Shown: in pieces, positions 9,372 to 18,493 of the stretch
Numbering within the stretch: the stretch's first letter is position 1
How the letters are laid out: each line of letters begins with the position of its first letter
Assembly (NCBI GenBank): GCA_964583825.1
Contig: CAZOXM010000009.1
Span: forward strand, 7,374-71,373
Length of the DNA: 64,000 nucleotides
Reading direction: 5' to 3'
Source: GCA-1730015 sp964583825
GTDB lineage: Bacteria > Pseudomonadota > Gammaproteobacteria > Granulosicoccales > Granulosicoccaceae
The notes under the pieces: generated by a model
What the model was told of the DNA's origin: nothing
The model's input: only the letters and a program-made list of their open reading frames with translations
The model's database searches: none
Program-made: the position numbers and the translations under genes

Positions 9372-9800
9372 ATGGAACGTATTCCTGAATTTGTTGCCAA
9401 TCACCCGATTCTGTTTTTTGCCCTCGCGCTGGTCATCGGCATGATCGCGTTCTACGAGTACCAGCGGAACTTCTCGGGTATAAAACAGCTGAGCCCGATC
9501 GAAGCGACGCGCCTGCAGAATGATGAAGACGGTATTTTCATCGATGTGCGTGAAGATTCGGAGTATAAGCGCGGGCATGTGTTATCCGCGCGGCATATGC
9601 CATTGTCGAGCTTCGATAAGCGCATGACCGAGCTTGAAAAATCGAAAGACAAGCCAATGATTGTCTATTGCGCTACCGGTGCCCGGGCGTCACGTGCCGC
9701 CGGTAAACTGAAAAAGGCAGAGTTCCCGTCCGTCTACACGCTGCAGGGCGGTATGGGCGGCTGGGAGAAGGCCAATATGCCGGTCAGCACCAAGGGCTGA
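9372..9800 (+). CDS. Rhodanese-like domain protein (YibN type)
   Basis: A 142-residue protein with one N-terminal transmembrane helix (FFALALVIGMIAFYEY, about 13-28) followed by a single rhodanese domain. The active-site loop is VYCATGARASRAA, with the catalytic Cys near residue 101, and IDVREDSEYKRGHV is the usual CH2A-type entry. It is the first gene of the rhodanese-grxC-secB-gpsA group, the same order as the yibN region of enterobacteria. It probably moves sulfane sulfur at the inner membrane. The sulfur acceptor is unknown. Confidence 0.88.
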   Translation: MERIPEFVANHPILFFALALVIGMIAFYEYQRNFSGIKQLSPIEATRLQNDEDGIFIDVREDSEYKRGHVLSARHMPLSSFDKRMTELEKSKDKPMIVYCATGARASRAAGKLKKAEFPSVYTLQGGMGGWEKANMPVSTKG

Positions 9801-9840
9801 CACACCGCTACAGCGAACGCACGCAGTGCGTGGAGTCAAC

Positions 9841-10122
9841 ATGAATGAAAACCGTCCCGCCGTCCTGATATACGAGACCGGTCTTTGTGGCTTTTGCCGC
9901 GCGGCCAAAAAGCTGCTGGACGGTAAAGGGGTCGCCTACGACACCATTCGTGTGGATAAGGACGATGAGCAAAAACAGATAATGATGCAGCGCAGCGGGC
10001 GGCGAACGGTGCCACAGATCTTCATTGGCGACCATCACGTCGGTGGCTTTGATGACTTGCACGAACTCGAAAGCGATGGCGAGCTTGATGCATTACTTCG
10101 CCAAAATAGTGCAGACTCCTGA
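9841..10122 (+). CDS. grxC: Glutaredoxin 3
   Basis: A 93-residue thioredoxin-fold protein with the active site CGFC (usual GrxC: CPYC), the cis-proline segment RTVPQIFIGDHHVGGFDDL and the C-terminal helix. It reduces disulfides and glutathione-mixed disulfides using glutathione. I chose the ATG at 9841 because GGAG lies 5 bp upstream; an in-frame GTG at 9826 would add five residues. The Gly-Phe between the cysteines is an uncommon variant that could alter redox potential. The next gene is secB, as in E. coli. Confidence 0.92.
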   Translation: MNENRPAVLIYETGLCGFCRAAKKLLDGKGVAYDTIRVDKDDEQKQIMMQRSGRRTVPQIFIGDHHVGGFDDLHELESDGELDALLRQNSADS

Positions 10123-10178
10123 AGTCCGATTGGCAGTCTGCCTGAACCAACTTTTCATCTTAAACAAGGGCGCCATTT

Positions 10179-10676
10179 ATGGCTGAAGAAACTGCTGCCG
10201 GTGAAGCCGGTAAACAACAGACGTACCGTGTGCAAAAGGTCTTCATTAAGGATCTTTCCTTCGAAACGCCACGATCCACAGAGATTTTTACCCAGCAGGC
10301 GCAGTGGAAGCCCGAGGTGAAGGTACAGCTCAATACAGAAAGTAAAAACATAAAAGACAATCTGTATGAGTGCACTCTGATGATTACGGTGACGGTTGAG
10401 CTCGAAGGCAAGCCCGCCTATCTTGCCGAAGTGCAGCAGTCCGGGCTGTTTTCGATCTCCGGATTCGGTGAGGGTGAGATGGGCCATCTGCTCGGCAGCT
10501 ACACGCCAAGTGTGCTGTTTCCGTTTGCGCGGGAGGTCGTCTGTGACCTGGCGGTGAAAGGCGGGTTCCCTCAGCTGTTGCTCGATCCGATTAATTTCGA
10601 TGCGTTGTATGCTCAGCACATGAGCGCCGGACAGTCAAAAGAGCAGAACGCGCCGGCGCCCGAGACGCAGCAGTAA
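10179..10676 (+). CDS. secB: Protein-export chaperone SecB
   Basis: A 165-residue cytoplasmic chaperone that holds unfolded precursors and delivers them to SecA. Visible family features are VQKVFIKDLSFETPRSTEIF near the N-terminus, the central FSISGFGEGEMGHLLGSYTP region and VCDLAVKGGFPQLLLDPINF. The length is normal and the C-terminal tail is Ala/Pro/Glu-rich. AAGGG precedes the ATG. The position between grxC and gpsA is conserved in gammaproteobacteria. Confidence 0.96.
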   Translation: MAEETAAGEAGKQQTYRVQKVFIKDLSFETPRSTEIFTQQAQWKPEVKVQLNTESKNIKDNLYECTLMITVTVELEGKPAYLAEVQQSGLFSISGFGEGEMGHLLGSYTPSVLFPFAREVVCDLAVKGGFPQLLLDPINFDALYAQHMSAGQSKEQNAPAPETQQ

Positions 10677-10727
10677 CGTTTTTTACCGCACCATCGACGT
10701 GGGTCGTACCGGCCCGCCGTCATTGCA

Positions 10728-11744
10728 ATGACCCGGACTGATTCCGCCACACCCCGCTTCTGTGTACTTGGTGCCGGCAGCTGGGGTACCGCACTCGCGA
10801 GTCATCTGTCCGCCTGTGGTCATACAGTTACCTTGTGGGGGCGTTGTGCAGAAAGCATGGCGTGCATGCAGGCGAGTGGCTGTAACGAGCGATATCTGCC
10901 GGGTTACCCGCTGAATTCCTCGCTGCGGTTCTCCAGTGACCTTGAAAGTGCGTTAAAGCACAGCACCGAAGTGCTGGTGTCGGTGCCGAGCCACAGCTTT
11001 GCATCGATGATTGACTGCATCAATCGCTATGCGACTGCGGACTGCCGGGTAATGTGGGCATGCAAGGGGTTTGCGCCGGATTCTTATAAACTGCTGAGCG
11101 ATGTCGTTGCAGTGCAGCGCCCGCAGCAGGAATGTGCCGTCGTGTCCGGGCCCTCGTTTGCCGCTGAACTGGTGCAGGGGCTTCCCACCGCGATTACCGT
11201 TGCCGCCAGTACGCAGCGCCATGCATTGCAGGTGTCGCAGTGGTTTCAAAGCGATTATTTTCGCGCCTACCCGACGGATGACATTCGCGGTGTTCAACTC
11301 GGCGGCGCACTGAAGAACATCTATGCGATTGCCGCGGGTATTTCCGATGGCCTGGGTTTTGGCGCCAACGCCCGTGCCGCGCTGATTACACGAGGCCTGG
11401 CGGAGCTTATGCGGCTGGCTGACATGCTGGGCGCGCGCCGCGATACATTGATGGGGCTGTCCGGTATGGGTGATCTGATACTTACCTGCACCGATGATAA
11501 ATCGCGCAATCGTCGCTTTGGGCTGGCCATTGCGCAGGGCTTGTCCGTCGATCAGGCATTGGATCAGATAGGCCAGTCGGTTGAAGGGGTCGCTGCTACC
11601 ACTGCCGCCCGCAAGCTTGCCGGTGACAACACAATCGAACTGCCGATCGTTGAGCAACTGCATTGCGTGCTGCAGGAGGGAAAGGCAGCCGGTGATGCAG
11701 TCAGCGCCCTGTTGTCGAGAGAAATAAAAACCGAGTTTCGCTGA
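10728..11744 (+). CDS. gpsA: Glycerol-3-phosphate dehydrogenase [NAD(P)+]
   Basis: A 338-residue enzyme that reduces dihydroxyacetone phosphate to sn-glycerol 3-phosphate for phospholipid synthesis. The N-terminal dinucleotide motif is FCVLGAGSWGTALASHLSAC. The signature VQLGGALKNIYAIAAGISDG contains the catalytic Lys. SGMGDLILTCTDDKSRNRRFG is the substrate-binding segment. The length is typical. No strong Shine-Dalgarno precedes the ATG, so translation may depend on coupling to secB. It is convergent with trmL, 8 bp away. Confidence 0.96.
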   Translation: MTRTDSATPRFCVLGAGSWGTALASHLSACGHTVTLWGRCAESMACMQASGCNERYLPGYPLNSSLRFSSDLESALKHSTEVLVSVPSHSFASMIDCINRYATADCRVMWACKGFAPDSYKLLSDVVAVQRPQQECAVVSGPSFAAELVQGLPTAITVAASTQRHALQVSQWFQSDYFRAYPTDDIRGVQLGGALKNIYAIAAGISDGLGFGANARAALITRGLAELMRLADMLGARRDTLMGLSGMGDLILTCTDDKSRNRRFGLAIAQGLSVDQALDQIGQSVEGVAATTAARKLAGDNTIELPIVEQLHCVLQEGKAAGDAVSALLSREIKTEFR

Positions 11745-11752
11745 GCGCCTTT

Positions 11753-12223
11753 TCAGGGCCGCTGGCTGCTACTCCCAAAGCCGTTCTGCCGCCAGGCTTC
11801 GTAACCTGCGACAGCGACTACGTTGGACAGGTTGAGACTGCGGCTGTTTGCCTGCATGGGCAGCACCACTTTGTGTTCTTCCTTAAAGGACTGCAGCACC
11901 CGTGATGGCAGACCGCGCGTTTCCGGTCCGAACAGCAGACTGTCCCCGGGCTGGTAGTGAATACGGTCGAAGCGAGTGGCCCCTTTGGTGGTAAACGCGT
12001 AGACGGATTGCGGTCGATCCGCCAGATAATCATCCAGCGACGGCCAGCGCACCACGGAGGTGAGATCCCGATAATCCAGCCCCGCGCGGCGCAGCTGTTT
12101 TTCTGCCAGACTGAATCCCAGTGGCTCTATCAGGTGCAGCGCAAAGCCGGTATTTGCACAAAGTCGGATGATATTGCCGGTATTAGGTGGAATTTCCGGT
12201 TCAAACAGGACAATATTAAACAT
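11753..12223 (-). CDS. trmL: tRNA (cytidine(34)-2'-O)-methyltransferase
   Basis: A 156-residue SPOUT-class methyltransferase: it starts MFNIVLFEPEIPPNTGNIIR, has DSLLFGPETRGLP in the middle and ends with the knot segment SRSLNLSNVVAVAGYEAWRQ. TrmL methylates the wobble ribose of tRNA-Leu isoacceptors. The length matches the family. The gene is on the opposite strand and converges with gpsA, a common arrangement. Confidence 0.94.
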   Translation of the reverse strand: MFNIVLFEPEIPPNTGNIIRLCANTGFALHLIEPLGFSLAEKQLRRAGLDYRDLTSVVRWPSLDDYLADRPQSVYAFTTKGATRFDRIHYQPGDSLLFGPETRGLPSRVLQSFKEEHKVVLPMQANSRSLNLSNVVAVAGYEAWRQNGFGSSSQRP

Positions 12224-12305
12224 AGAAGTGATGTCTGGTACGTGAATTGCGGCGCTGGACCAATGCGTAAGTGGTATGGAAGTAACGGTAGTTAAGAGGT
12301 GAGAA

Positions 12306-14009
12306 GTGGTGGTATCTGTTATTCCCGGTCGTTTAATTTATTTACTGGTGTTGCCGGGCGCCGTGTTGTTGTCGGGATGTTACGCTAAAAACCAACCGGC
12401 AGTCCCCGCCGTCACACCGTCCGAGGTGTTTGACGAACCGCCAGCAGTGCCAACACCCGCAGTCGATTCCGCTCCGATTCCCGAACTGTCCCCGGCGTCT
12501 GCCTGGCTGACGCGTGATGCCGTCGCGCGACCGACTGTTGAGCGCCGCATCCGCGCCCCGGACGACGCGCTATACACGGTAGCGGTTAAACAGCTGCCGG
12601 TGAACGAAGTGTTGTTTGCGCTGGCACAGGACACGTCGCTGGACCTTGAAATCATCGGTGACATCAACGGCGATATCACGCTTAATGCGGTGCGTCAGCC
12701 GCTTGAAAAGATACTGGATAAAATTGCCGCGCAGGTGCCACTGCGCCATTCGGTGCGCGACGGTGCGATAGTGATTGAGGCGGATCTGCCGTTTATTCGC
12801 ACCTATCGGGTCGATTACCTGAATATTGCACGCACCACTGAAACCAGTGTTGAACTGGCTACACAGGTAGGCAGTATTCGCAACGAAGCCGGCGGTGATG
12901 CGTCTTCCCGATCATCCAACGGCTCGCAAATGCGCATCGAAAACAGCTCCGAGAATCGTTTCTGGGAAGCATTGGCCGGCAGTATCGCAGGCATTATAGG
13001 ATCTGCGGATGAAAGCGGCAGTGAGTCATTGTTCGTTAACCCGGAGGCCGGTCTGATTACCGTTCGCGCCGACAGTCGACAACACGCCATTATCGATGAA
13101 CTGATTGCAGGCACGGTTAGCAGCGCACGGCGCCAGGTGCTGATCGAAGCGACTGTGGTTGAGGTGACCCTGAACAACAACTATGAATCGGGCGTCGACT
13201 GGTCGTTGCTCGATAATAACGGCGGTGAAGCACTGGAGTACGCACAGGTACTTGCGGGGCTGCCCGGTGCCGCCAGTGCGGCCGCTACGCCCGACGCACT
13301 GCTGACCTATCGCAACAGCGGCAGGTATGGCGATGTCACCGCGACATTAAGACTGCTGCAACAGTTTGGTGATGTGCAGGTGCTTTCGAGCCCCAAGATC
13401 ATCGCCATGAATAACCAGCCTGCGGTGTTGAAGGTGGTCGACAACCGGGTGTACTTTACGTTCCAGGTTAATCAGCAGCAGCGTGAAAACGGTGAGGTGC
13501 AAACCCTGATCGACAGTACCGTGCATTCGGTGCCTGTGGGCCTCGTGATGCACGTGACTGCGTTTGTCTCCGAGGACGACGAGGTGGTGCTGAATGTGCG
13601 ACCGACTATTTCGCGTATCCTTAACTTTGCTGAAGATCCGGGCCCGGCGCTGGCCGGCCAGTCGCAGATCAGGAACCTGATCCCTGAAATACAGGTACGT
13701 GAAATGGAGTCAATGTTGCGAGTCAGCAGCGGACAGGTCGCAATCATCGGTGGGCTAATGCAAAATAGAGCCGACAGCCGTACTGCCGGCCTGCCCGGAA
13801 TTTCACGTGTGCCGTTGCTGGGCAAGCTGTTTTCGCGCGATACCGACACGCTGGAAAAAACCGAGCTTCTGGTGTTTCTGCGTCCGACCGTTATTCATGA
13901 AAAAGAGTTACGACATCACACACAGCAACTGCGGCGTTTTATGCCGGTATCAGAAGGCAACCTGCTGCAGTCCGGACTCAATGTTGCCCCTGGAAGGCCA
14001 CTCAGGTAA
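12306..14009 (+). CDS. Secretin lipoprotein, MshL/PilQ-like
   Basis: A 567-residue outer-membrane secretin. The signal sequence ends in LSGC (about residue 24), so it is a lipoprotein. An N-terminal STN-like module (VAVKQLPVNEVLFALAQDTS) leads to secretin N-domains (IDELIAGTVSSARRQVLIEA) and the C-terminal secretin core (LSSPKIIAMNNQPAVLKVVD ... SGQVAIIGGLMQNRADSRTA ... LLVFLRPTVI). It most resembles MshL of MSHA-type pili. The GTG start is backed by AGAGGTGAG just upstream. It would form the pilus or secretion pore. No pilin, ATPase or platform gene adjoins, only the TPR gene that follows. Confidence 0.85.
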   Translation: MVVSVIPGRLIYLLVLPGAVLLSGCYAKNQPAVPAVTPSEVFDEPPAVPTPAVDSAPIPELSPASAWLTRDAVARPTVERRIRAPDDALYTVAVKQLPVNEVLFALAQDTSLDLEIIGDINGDITLNAVRQPLEKILDKIAAQVPLRHSVRDGAIVIEADLPFIRTYRVDYLNIARTTETSVELATQVGSIRNEAGGDASSRSSNGSQMRIENSSENRFWEALAGSIAGIIGSADESGSESLFVNPEAGLITVRADSRQHAIIDELIAGTVSSARRQVLIEATVVEVTLNNNYESGVDWSLLDNNGGEALEYAQVLAGLPGAASAAATPDALLTYRNSGRYGDVTATLRLLQQFGDVQVLSSPKIIAMNNQPAVLKVVDNRVYFTFQVNQQQRENGEVQTLIDSTVHSVPVGLVMHVTAFVSEDDEVVLNVRPTISRILNFAEDPGPALAGQSQIRNLIPEIQVREMESMLRVSSGQVAIIGGLMQNRADSRTAGLPGISRVPLLGKLFSRDTDTLEKTELLVFLRPTVIHEKELRHHTQQLRRFMPVSEGNLLQSGLNVAPGRPLR

Positions 14010-14052
14010 TGTTTAATTTACCACTGATGTTTATTGCAATTACCACGCTACG

Positions 14053-15417
14053 ATGAGCAACAAAGCGGTACAGCAAACCGGGATACCGTTTGTCGATGTC
14101 GACAACCTGCCCGATTCAGCGGTCGGACAACCACCGTCTGGCGAGGAAGCACCGGTGGCAGGCGGACCGTTCGTCGAATCAAATCCCGATACCGTGTCGC
14201 CACTGACGGTTGGGCTGGATTCTATTTTCTATATTATCTGTGCGCTTGCAGGGCTTGGGCTGGTCGGTAGTTTATACGCACTTATCTCCCACAATAATGC
14301 CTACTTCGATCGCGAGTTCGAGCAACTGCAACGCGAAACCGCTGCGCTAAATGCACGGCTTGAGCAGGTCAGCGAGCGTGATACGACGTTGCAACCGGCA
14401 CCGGAGGTCGCTGCACCGGTCACCGCTGTGGTGACACAGCCCGTGGTGATTGCTGAAGAAGTTAACACTGAACCTGAAGCCGACACTTTGTCGGAAACTA
14501 CTGCGCGTGTGCCAGACAACTCACCCGACATCGTGGTTGATTCTGTCGCGCCGATGCGTGTGCCGCCAAGGCCGGTTGTATCCACCGATGCGTCAGTGGA
14601 GATTGACGCGCTGCGAGCAGAGTTAAACAAGCTGCGTTCAGTCGTTGATGCACAGGAAGATCAGATACAGCAGCTGCTGCGACAGGACCGCGAAGTGACG
14701 GCCACACCGGTACAGGAAAGTGCGACCGTACAGTGGCTGGAGACTGACGATATGTCGACGGACACAGCATCGTCGACAATGCCCGAAAGGGCACAAGCGC
14801 AGACCAGCATGGACCCTGTGACGTTTGCAGAAGCGGAACCGCAAATCTCCGACAGTGGTATGAGTGACGCGTACCAGGCGTATCAGCGACAGGACTACGA
14901 AACGGCGCTGCGCATTTATCAGAGCGTCGTGCAGTTTGACCCGTATCACCGCGATGCCAGTCTCGGTGCTGCTGCAAGTGCTTATCGGTTGGCGGACTAT
15001 GTTCTTGCCGAACAGTTGTATCGACATTTGCTTTCACTCGACGCGCTCGATGGCGCTGCGTTCGCCGGACTGTTAAATCTGGTTCAGCAAAATCCGCAGC
15101 GTGGCATCATTGAACTGGAGTTACAGCAGCATGCTGAACAGCATGGCAGACCATCGCCGCTGATCATGCTGCTTGGCAATCACTTTGCCCGCCTTGGGCG
15201 CTGGCGCGATGCAGAGGTGGCATTTTCGCAGGCGTTGCAGGAGCGGAGCGATGATCCGGATCTGGTGTTTAACTACGCGGTGGTGCTGGATAATCTCGGT
15301 CAGCGTCAGCGTGCCGCGAGTTATTATCAGGCAGCCGTAGAGGCAAGTACCACCAGCGCTCACTCGTTCGATCTTGAAGGTGCAAAAAAACGACTACAAT
15401 CGTTGTTGTCCGGCTAG
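14053..15417 (+). CDS. TPR membrane protein, MshN-like
   Basis: A 454-residue protein with a Pro/Gly-rich cytoplasmic N-terminus, one transmembrane helix (FYIICALAGLGLVGSLYALI, about 58-77), a short coiled coil (FEQLQRETAALNARLEQVSE), an acidic low-complexity stretch, another helical segment (about 180-215) and a C-terminal array of tetratricopeptide repeats (about 275-450; for example YQAYQRQDYETALRIYQSVV). This is the layout of MshN, which works with MshL. It follows the secretin gene by 43 bp on the same strand. The family is moderately certain; pilus function is inference. Confidence 0.65.
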   Translation: MSNKAVQQTGIPFVDVDNLPDSAVGQPPSGEEAPVAGGPFVESNPDTVSPLTVGLDSIFYIICALAGLGLVGSLYALISHNNAYFDREFEQLQRETAALNARLEQVSERDTTLQPAPEVAAPVTAVVTQPVVIAEEVNTEPEADTLSETTARVPDNSPDIVVDSVAPMRVPPRPVVSTDASVEIDALRAELNKLRSVVDAQEDQIQQLLRQDREVTATPVQESATVQWLETDDMSTDTASSTMPERAQAQTSMDPVTFAEAEPQISDSGMSDAYQAYQRQDYETALRIYQSVVQFDPYHRDASLGAAASAYRLADYVLAEQLYRHLLSLDALDGAAFAGLLNLVQQNPQRGIIELELQQHAEQHGRPSPLIMLLGNHFARLGRWRDAEVAFSQALQERSDDPDLVFNYAVVLDNLGQRQRAASYYQAAVEASTTSAHSFDLEGAKKRLQSLLSG

Positions 15418-15621
15418 CGGGACGTGCGGAAAATTTGTCGCCGAACTTTCCAGACACCGCGCCCGGACTGTCATCGTCGTGACTCGGTGTGCGGCTGACT
15501 CACGACGGTTGGTGATGCGTCAGTCGCGCCGGCGCCTGATCAGCCAGGCGGCGTAAATATTGCTCTAGCCACCCTCTGTTATATACCGGCCCGTCAGTGG
15601 CCGGAACCTTCTGACATTTGA

Positions 15622-16641
15622 TTGACGGGGACAGAGTTGGGCGAAGTGACATCCATTTGGGATTCGAAAAAGCCACGGGCCGAGCAGAGCTCGATGGTGG
15701 AGATTGGTCGAGAGTCGATATTATCCCAGTCTGCGGCACTTGCCAGCATCGCCGGCGGCCTGGGCGACTCCTTTGACGATGCCATCAAGCTGATTGTTTC
15801 CTGTACCGGGCGGGTTATTGTCATCGGCATTGGTAAATCCGGTATTGTGGGTCAGAAAATTGCCGCCACACTGGCATCCACCGGTACTCCCTCATTTTAT
15901 ATTCACCCGGCTGAAGCGATCCACGGCGATCTGGGCATGATCACACCTCAGGATGTGGTCATGTTGATTTCAAACTCCGGTGGCACTGAAGAAGTCGTGA
16001 AGTTGCTGCCATCCATCAAGTACTTCGGCAACAAGATCATTGGATTGGTCGGACGTGAAGGCTCCAGTATCGGTAAATCCGCAGATGTCACTCTGGTGCT
16101 GCCGGTGGAGAGAGAAGTCTGTCCGCATAATCTGGCGCCCACTACCTCAACTCTGGTGACGATGGCCGTTGGGGATGCTATCGCGGTAGCCCTTATGCGT
16201 GCAAAGAATTTTGAACCGGCTGACTTTGCCCACTTTCATCCGGGGGGCATGCTCGGTAAGAGTCTGCACTCGCGGGTACGGGATGTGATGCGATCATCTG
16301 ATCTGCCATTGTGTGATCCGGATGACGATATATCGACTGCCGTTATGGTGATGACCTCCACCCGCCTCGGTCTGGTGATTGTTCACCGTGATGAGCAAGT
16401 AGTCGGCATCTTCACCGATGGAGACCTGCGTCGGGCGATGCTCGATCAGGGCGAGGTGCTGTCATCCACGGTGAGCGAATACATGTCTGAAAATCCGGTG
16501 TGTGTATCTGCCGACGACCTGATCAAGGATGCAGAAATACTGATGCGGGAACACAAGGTACGTGCACTGGTGGTGGTATCTTCCAGAGACCAGGAAGCAC
16601 AGAAAATCTGTGGTGTGCTTGAAATCTTTGGCGGCGACTGA
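15622..16641 (+). CDS. kpsF: Arabinose-5-phosphate isomerase, KpsF/GutQ family
   Basis: A 339-residue protein with an SIS sugar-isomerase domain (VIGIGKSGIVGQKIAATLAS, then AIHGDLGMI and ISNSGGTEEVVKL) and two CBS domains (about 205-330). It converts ribulose-5-phosphate to arabinose-5-phosphate, the first committed step to Kdo. As the first gene of a capsule locus, it is probably the capsule-dedicated paralogue. The start is uncertain: TTG at 15622, TTG at 15637 (GGGG upstream) or ATG at 15694. I kept the longest because family members have about 60 residues before the GKSG motif. The stop overlaps the next ATG. Confidence 0.9.
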   Translation: MTGTELGEVTSIWDSKKPRAEQSSMVEIGRESILSQSAALASIAGGLGDSFDDAIKLIVSCTGRVIVIGIGKSGIVGQKIAATLASTGTPSFYIHPAEAIHGDLGMITPQDVVMLISNSGGTEEVVKLLPSIKYFGNKIIGLVGREGSSIGKSADVTLVLPVEREVCPHNLAPTTSTLVTMAVGDAIAVALMRAKNFEPADFAHFHPGGMLGKSLHSRVRDVMRSSDLPLCDPDDDISTAVMVMTSTRLGLVIVHRDEQVVGIFTDGDLRRAMLDQGEVLSSTVSEYMSENPVCVSADDLIKDAEILMREHKVRALVVVSSRDQEAQKICGVLEIFGGD

Positions 16642-17003
16642 TGAACAGGATAACCCGGGTTGCTGTATATCTACTGATTCCGATACTGGCCGCCTGTACG
16701 CGTATGCCGGTGGAGTATTCATCGCCTGTCGCGGCGGAACGCGCTTCAGTGTTCAGTACCAGTGATCGGGCCTTGCTGTCATTGATTGCGGAATCACGGG
16801 TGGGTGCGGTTTCAACGCATGTCGATCCGGCTTCCGGCCTCGCCAGCACGGTACGCATCACGTCTGAATATTTTTCGGCTAATGGCCGCAGTTGCCGCCG
16901 TTTTACACAACATCTCTCGAATGCTGCACGCCCTGAAGACAGGCTCGCCTGCAGAACTCGCGAGGGCTGGCAGGAAATACCGATCGCCAGCATCGTCGAG
17001 TAA
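16641..17003 (+). CDS. Small lipoprotein in capsule operon
   Basis: A 120-residue protein with a lipoprotein signal (VYLLIPILAACTRM; lipobox LAAC, Cys19). The C-terminal part has two spaced cysteines in a pattern (GRSCRRFTQ ... RLACRTREGWQEI) reminiscent of the C-terminal domain of RT0821/Lpp0805-type surface proteins. Its ATG overlaps the kpsF stop (TGATG), and kpsM follows 12 bp later, so it is an integral part of the capsule operon. No capsule function is known for such a protein; a role in outer-membrane assembly or anchoring is only a guess. Confidence 0.7.
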   Translation: MNRITRVAVYLLIPILAACTRMPVEYSSPVAAERASVFSTSDRALLSLIAESRVGAVSTHVDPASGLASTVRITSEYFSANGRSCRRFTQHLSNAARPEDRLACRTREGWQEIPIASIVE

Positions 17004-17015
17004 AGACGGCAATTA

Positions 17016-17819
17016 GTGGTGTCCGGTCAGACATTTAAACCAACCGCGCCTGACAGTGCATTTACAGTGCAGTGCCGTGTTGTGTATGCACTCATGCTGC
17101 GGGACGTCAAAAGTCGTTTCGGCGGACGACGTCTGGGGTTTGTCTGGGCCTTACTCGAGCCGTGTTTTTTTATTGGACTGTTTGTCGCGATCTTCTATTT
17201 GATCGGGCGAACCAGCCAGTCAGGGCTTCCATTACCACTGTTTTTCGTGACGGGATTTACACCGTTTCTGATGTTTAGAAATATCTACATGACTATCTCT
17301 GATGAGACGAAAGGCGACAGTCCGATGCTGATGTTTCCGCAGGTGACCCGCATAGATCTGATTGTGGCAAAAGTCATTGTCAATGTACTGCTCTCGATAA
17401 CGGTTCTGATCCTATTGTTGAGCGGATGCTATCTGATGGGATTCACTTTTCGCCTCGATAACCCACTGGGTGTACTGCGCGCCATGTCGCTGCTGGTGTT
17501 AATGGGCCTGGGCCTGGGGCTTGTGATCGGTTCACTTGTCATTCGCTATGAGTTTATTTCCTCGATCACACAGGCTTTATTCGGACGACCTTTGCTGTTG
17601 ACCTCCGGTTTGTTTTTCACTGCCGAGATGTTACCGCCCAAGGCGCGTGAATATCTGCTCTACAATCCTTTGCTGCATTTAATTGAATCCCTGCGCAGTG
17701 AAATGTTTGAAGGGTTCGGCAGCCGCTATGTGGATCTGCCCTATGCGACGAATTTTGCGATTGTGCTGGTCGGTTTCGGGTTCATGATGTTGATGTTTTT
17801 CGACCGGCAGCGCAGGTAA
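17016..17819 (+). CDS. kpsM: Capsule ABC-transporter permease KpsM
   Basis: A 267-residue ABC-2-type permease with six hydrophobic segments. The N-terminal LMLRDVKSRFGGRRLGFVWA is the hallmark of polysaccharide-exporting KpsM/CtrC proteins. With KpsT it moves the lipid-linked capsule chain across the inner membrane. I took GTG at 17016; a second GTG follows immediately, and the ribosome site is weak. It lies 5 bp before kpsT. Confidence 0.92.
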   Translation: MVSGQTFKPTAPDSAFTVQCRVVYALMLRDVKSRFGGRRLGFVWALLEPCFFIGLFVAIFYLIGRTSQSGLPLPLFFVTGFTPFLMFRNIYMTISDETKGDSPMLMFPQVTRIDLIVAKVIVNVLLSITVLILLLSGCYLMGFTFRLDNPLGVLRAMSLLVLMGLGLGLVIGSLVIRYEFISSITQALFGRPLLLTSGLFFTAEMLPPKAREYLLYNPLLHLIESLRSEMFEGFGSRYVDLPYATNFAIVLVGFGFMMLMFFDRQRR

Positions 17820-17824
17820 TCCAT

Positions 17825-18493
17825 ATGATTGCGCTTGAGCGGGTGACGAAATCCTATGGTCTGGGCCATCAACAGCATAAGGTGCTTGACGATATCACCT
17901 TTACTTTTCCCTATCGTCGCAGTGTCGGCATACTCGGCGCCAACGGCGCTGGTAAAAGCACACTGATCAAGATCATCGGGGGCGCGGAAAAGCCCGACAA
18001 AGGCCGCGTAATACGCGCCAGCCGTTTGTCATGGCCGATGGGATACTCCGGTGGCTTTCAGCGCACGCTGACTGCCCGTGAAAACGCACGGTTTGTGGCC
18101 AGAATTTACGGCGCTGATTTCAGACAGGTTGAAAAGACCGCCGAGGGTTTTGCCGAGCTTGGTAAGTATTTTGATCGTCCACTGGAAACCTACTCGGCGG
18201 GTATGCGATCGCGTTTTGCGATGGCGGTGAGCTATGCGCTCGATTTCGACTACTATTTGGTGGACGAAGCGCTTGAGACCGGTGATGCGAGGCTTAAGGA
18301 AAAATTCCGACAGGTGTTTAAGGAGCGCAGGCTGACATCGTCGGTAATTTTGGTATCGCATAACGAGCAGACCATTCGCCGCAACTGCGATGTAGCGGCT
18401 GTGCTGTTCGACGGGAAACTACACTATTTTGAAAATCTGGATGATGCGTTCTTAATGTATCGGAAAATAATACTGCGTGAGGATGCGGCATGA
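17825..18493 (+). CDS. kpsT: Capsule ABC-transporter ATPase KpsT
   Basis: A 222-residue ATPase with Walker A GANGAGKST (about 40-48), the signature YSAGMRSRFAMAVSYALDFD, Walker B YYLVDEALETGD and the switch His in VSHNE. The short form without a C-terminal carbohydrate-binding domain is characteristic of KpsT/CtrD rather than O-antigen Wzt. It energises capsule export with KpsM. Its stop overlaps the kpsE start (ATGA). Confidence 0.94.
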   Translation: MIALERVTKSYGLGHQQHKVLDDITFTFPYRRSVGILGANGAGKSTLIKIIGGAEKPDKGRVIRASRLSWPMGYSGGFQRTLTARENARFVARIYGADFRQVEKTAEGFAELGKYFDRPLETYSAGMRSRFAMAVSYALDFDYYLVDEALETGDARLKEKFRQVFKERRLTSSVILVSHNEQTIRRNCDVAAVLFDGKLHYFENLDDAFLMYRKIILREDAA

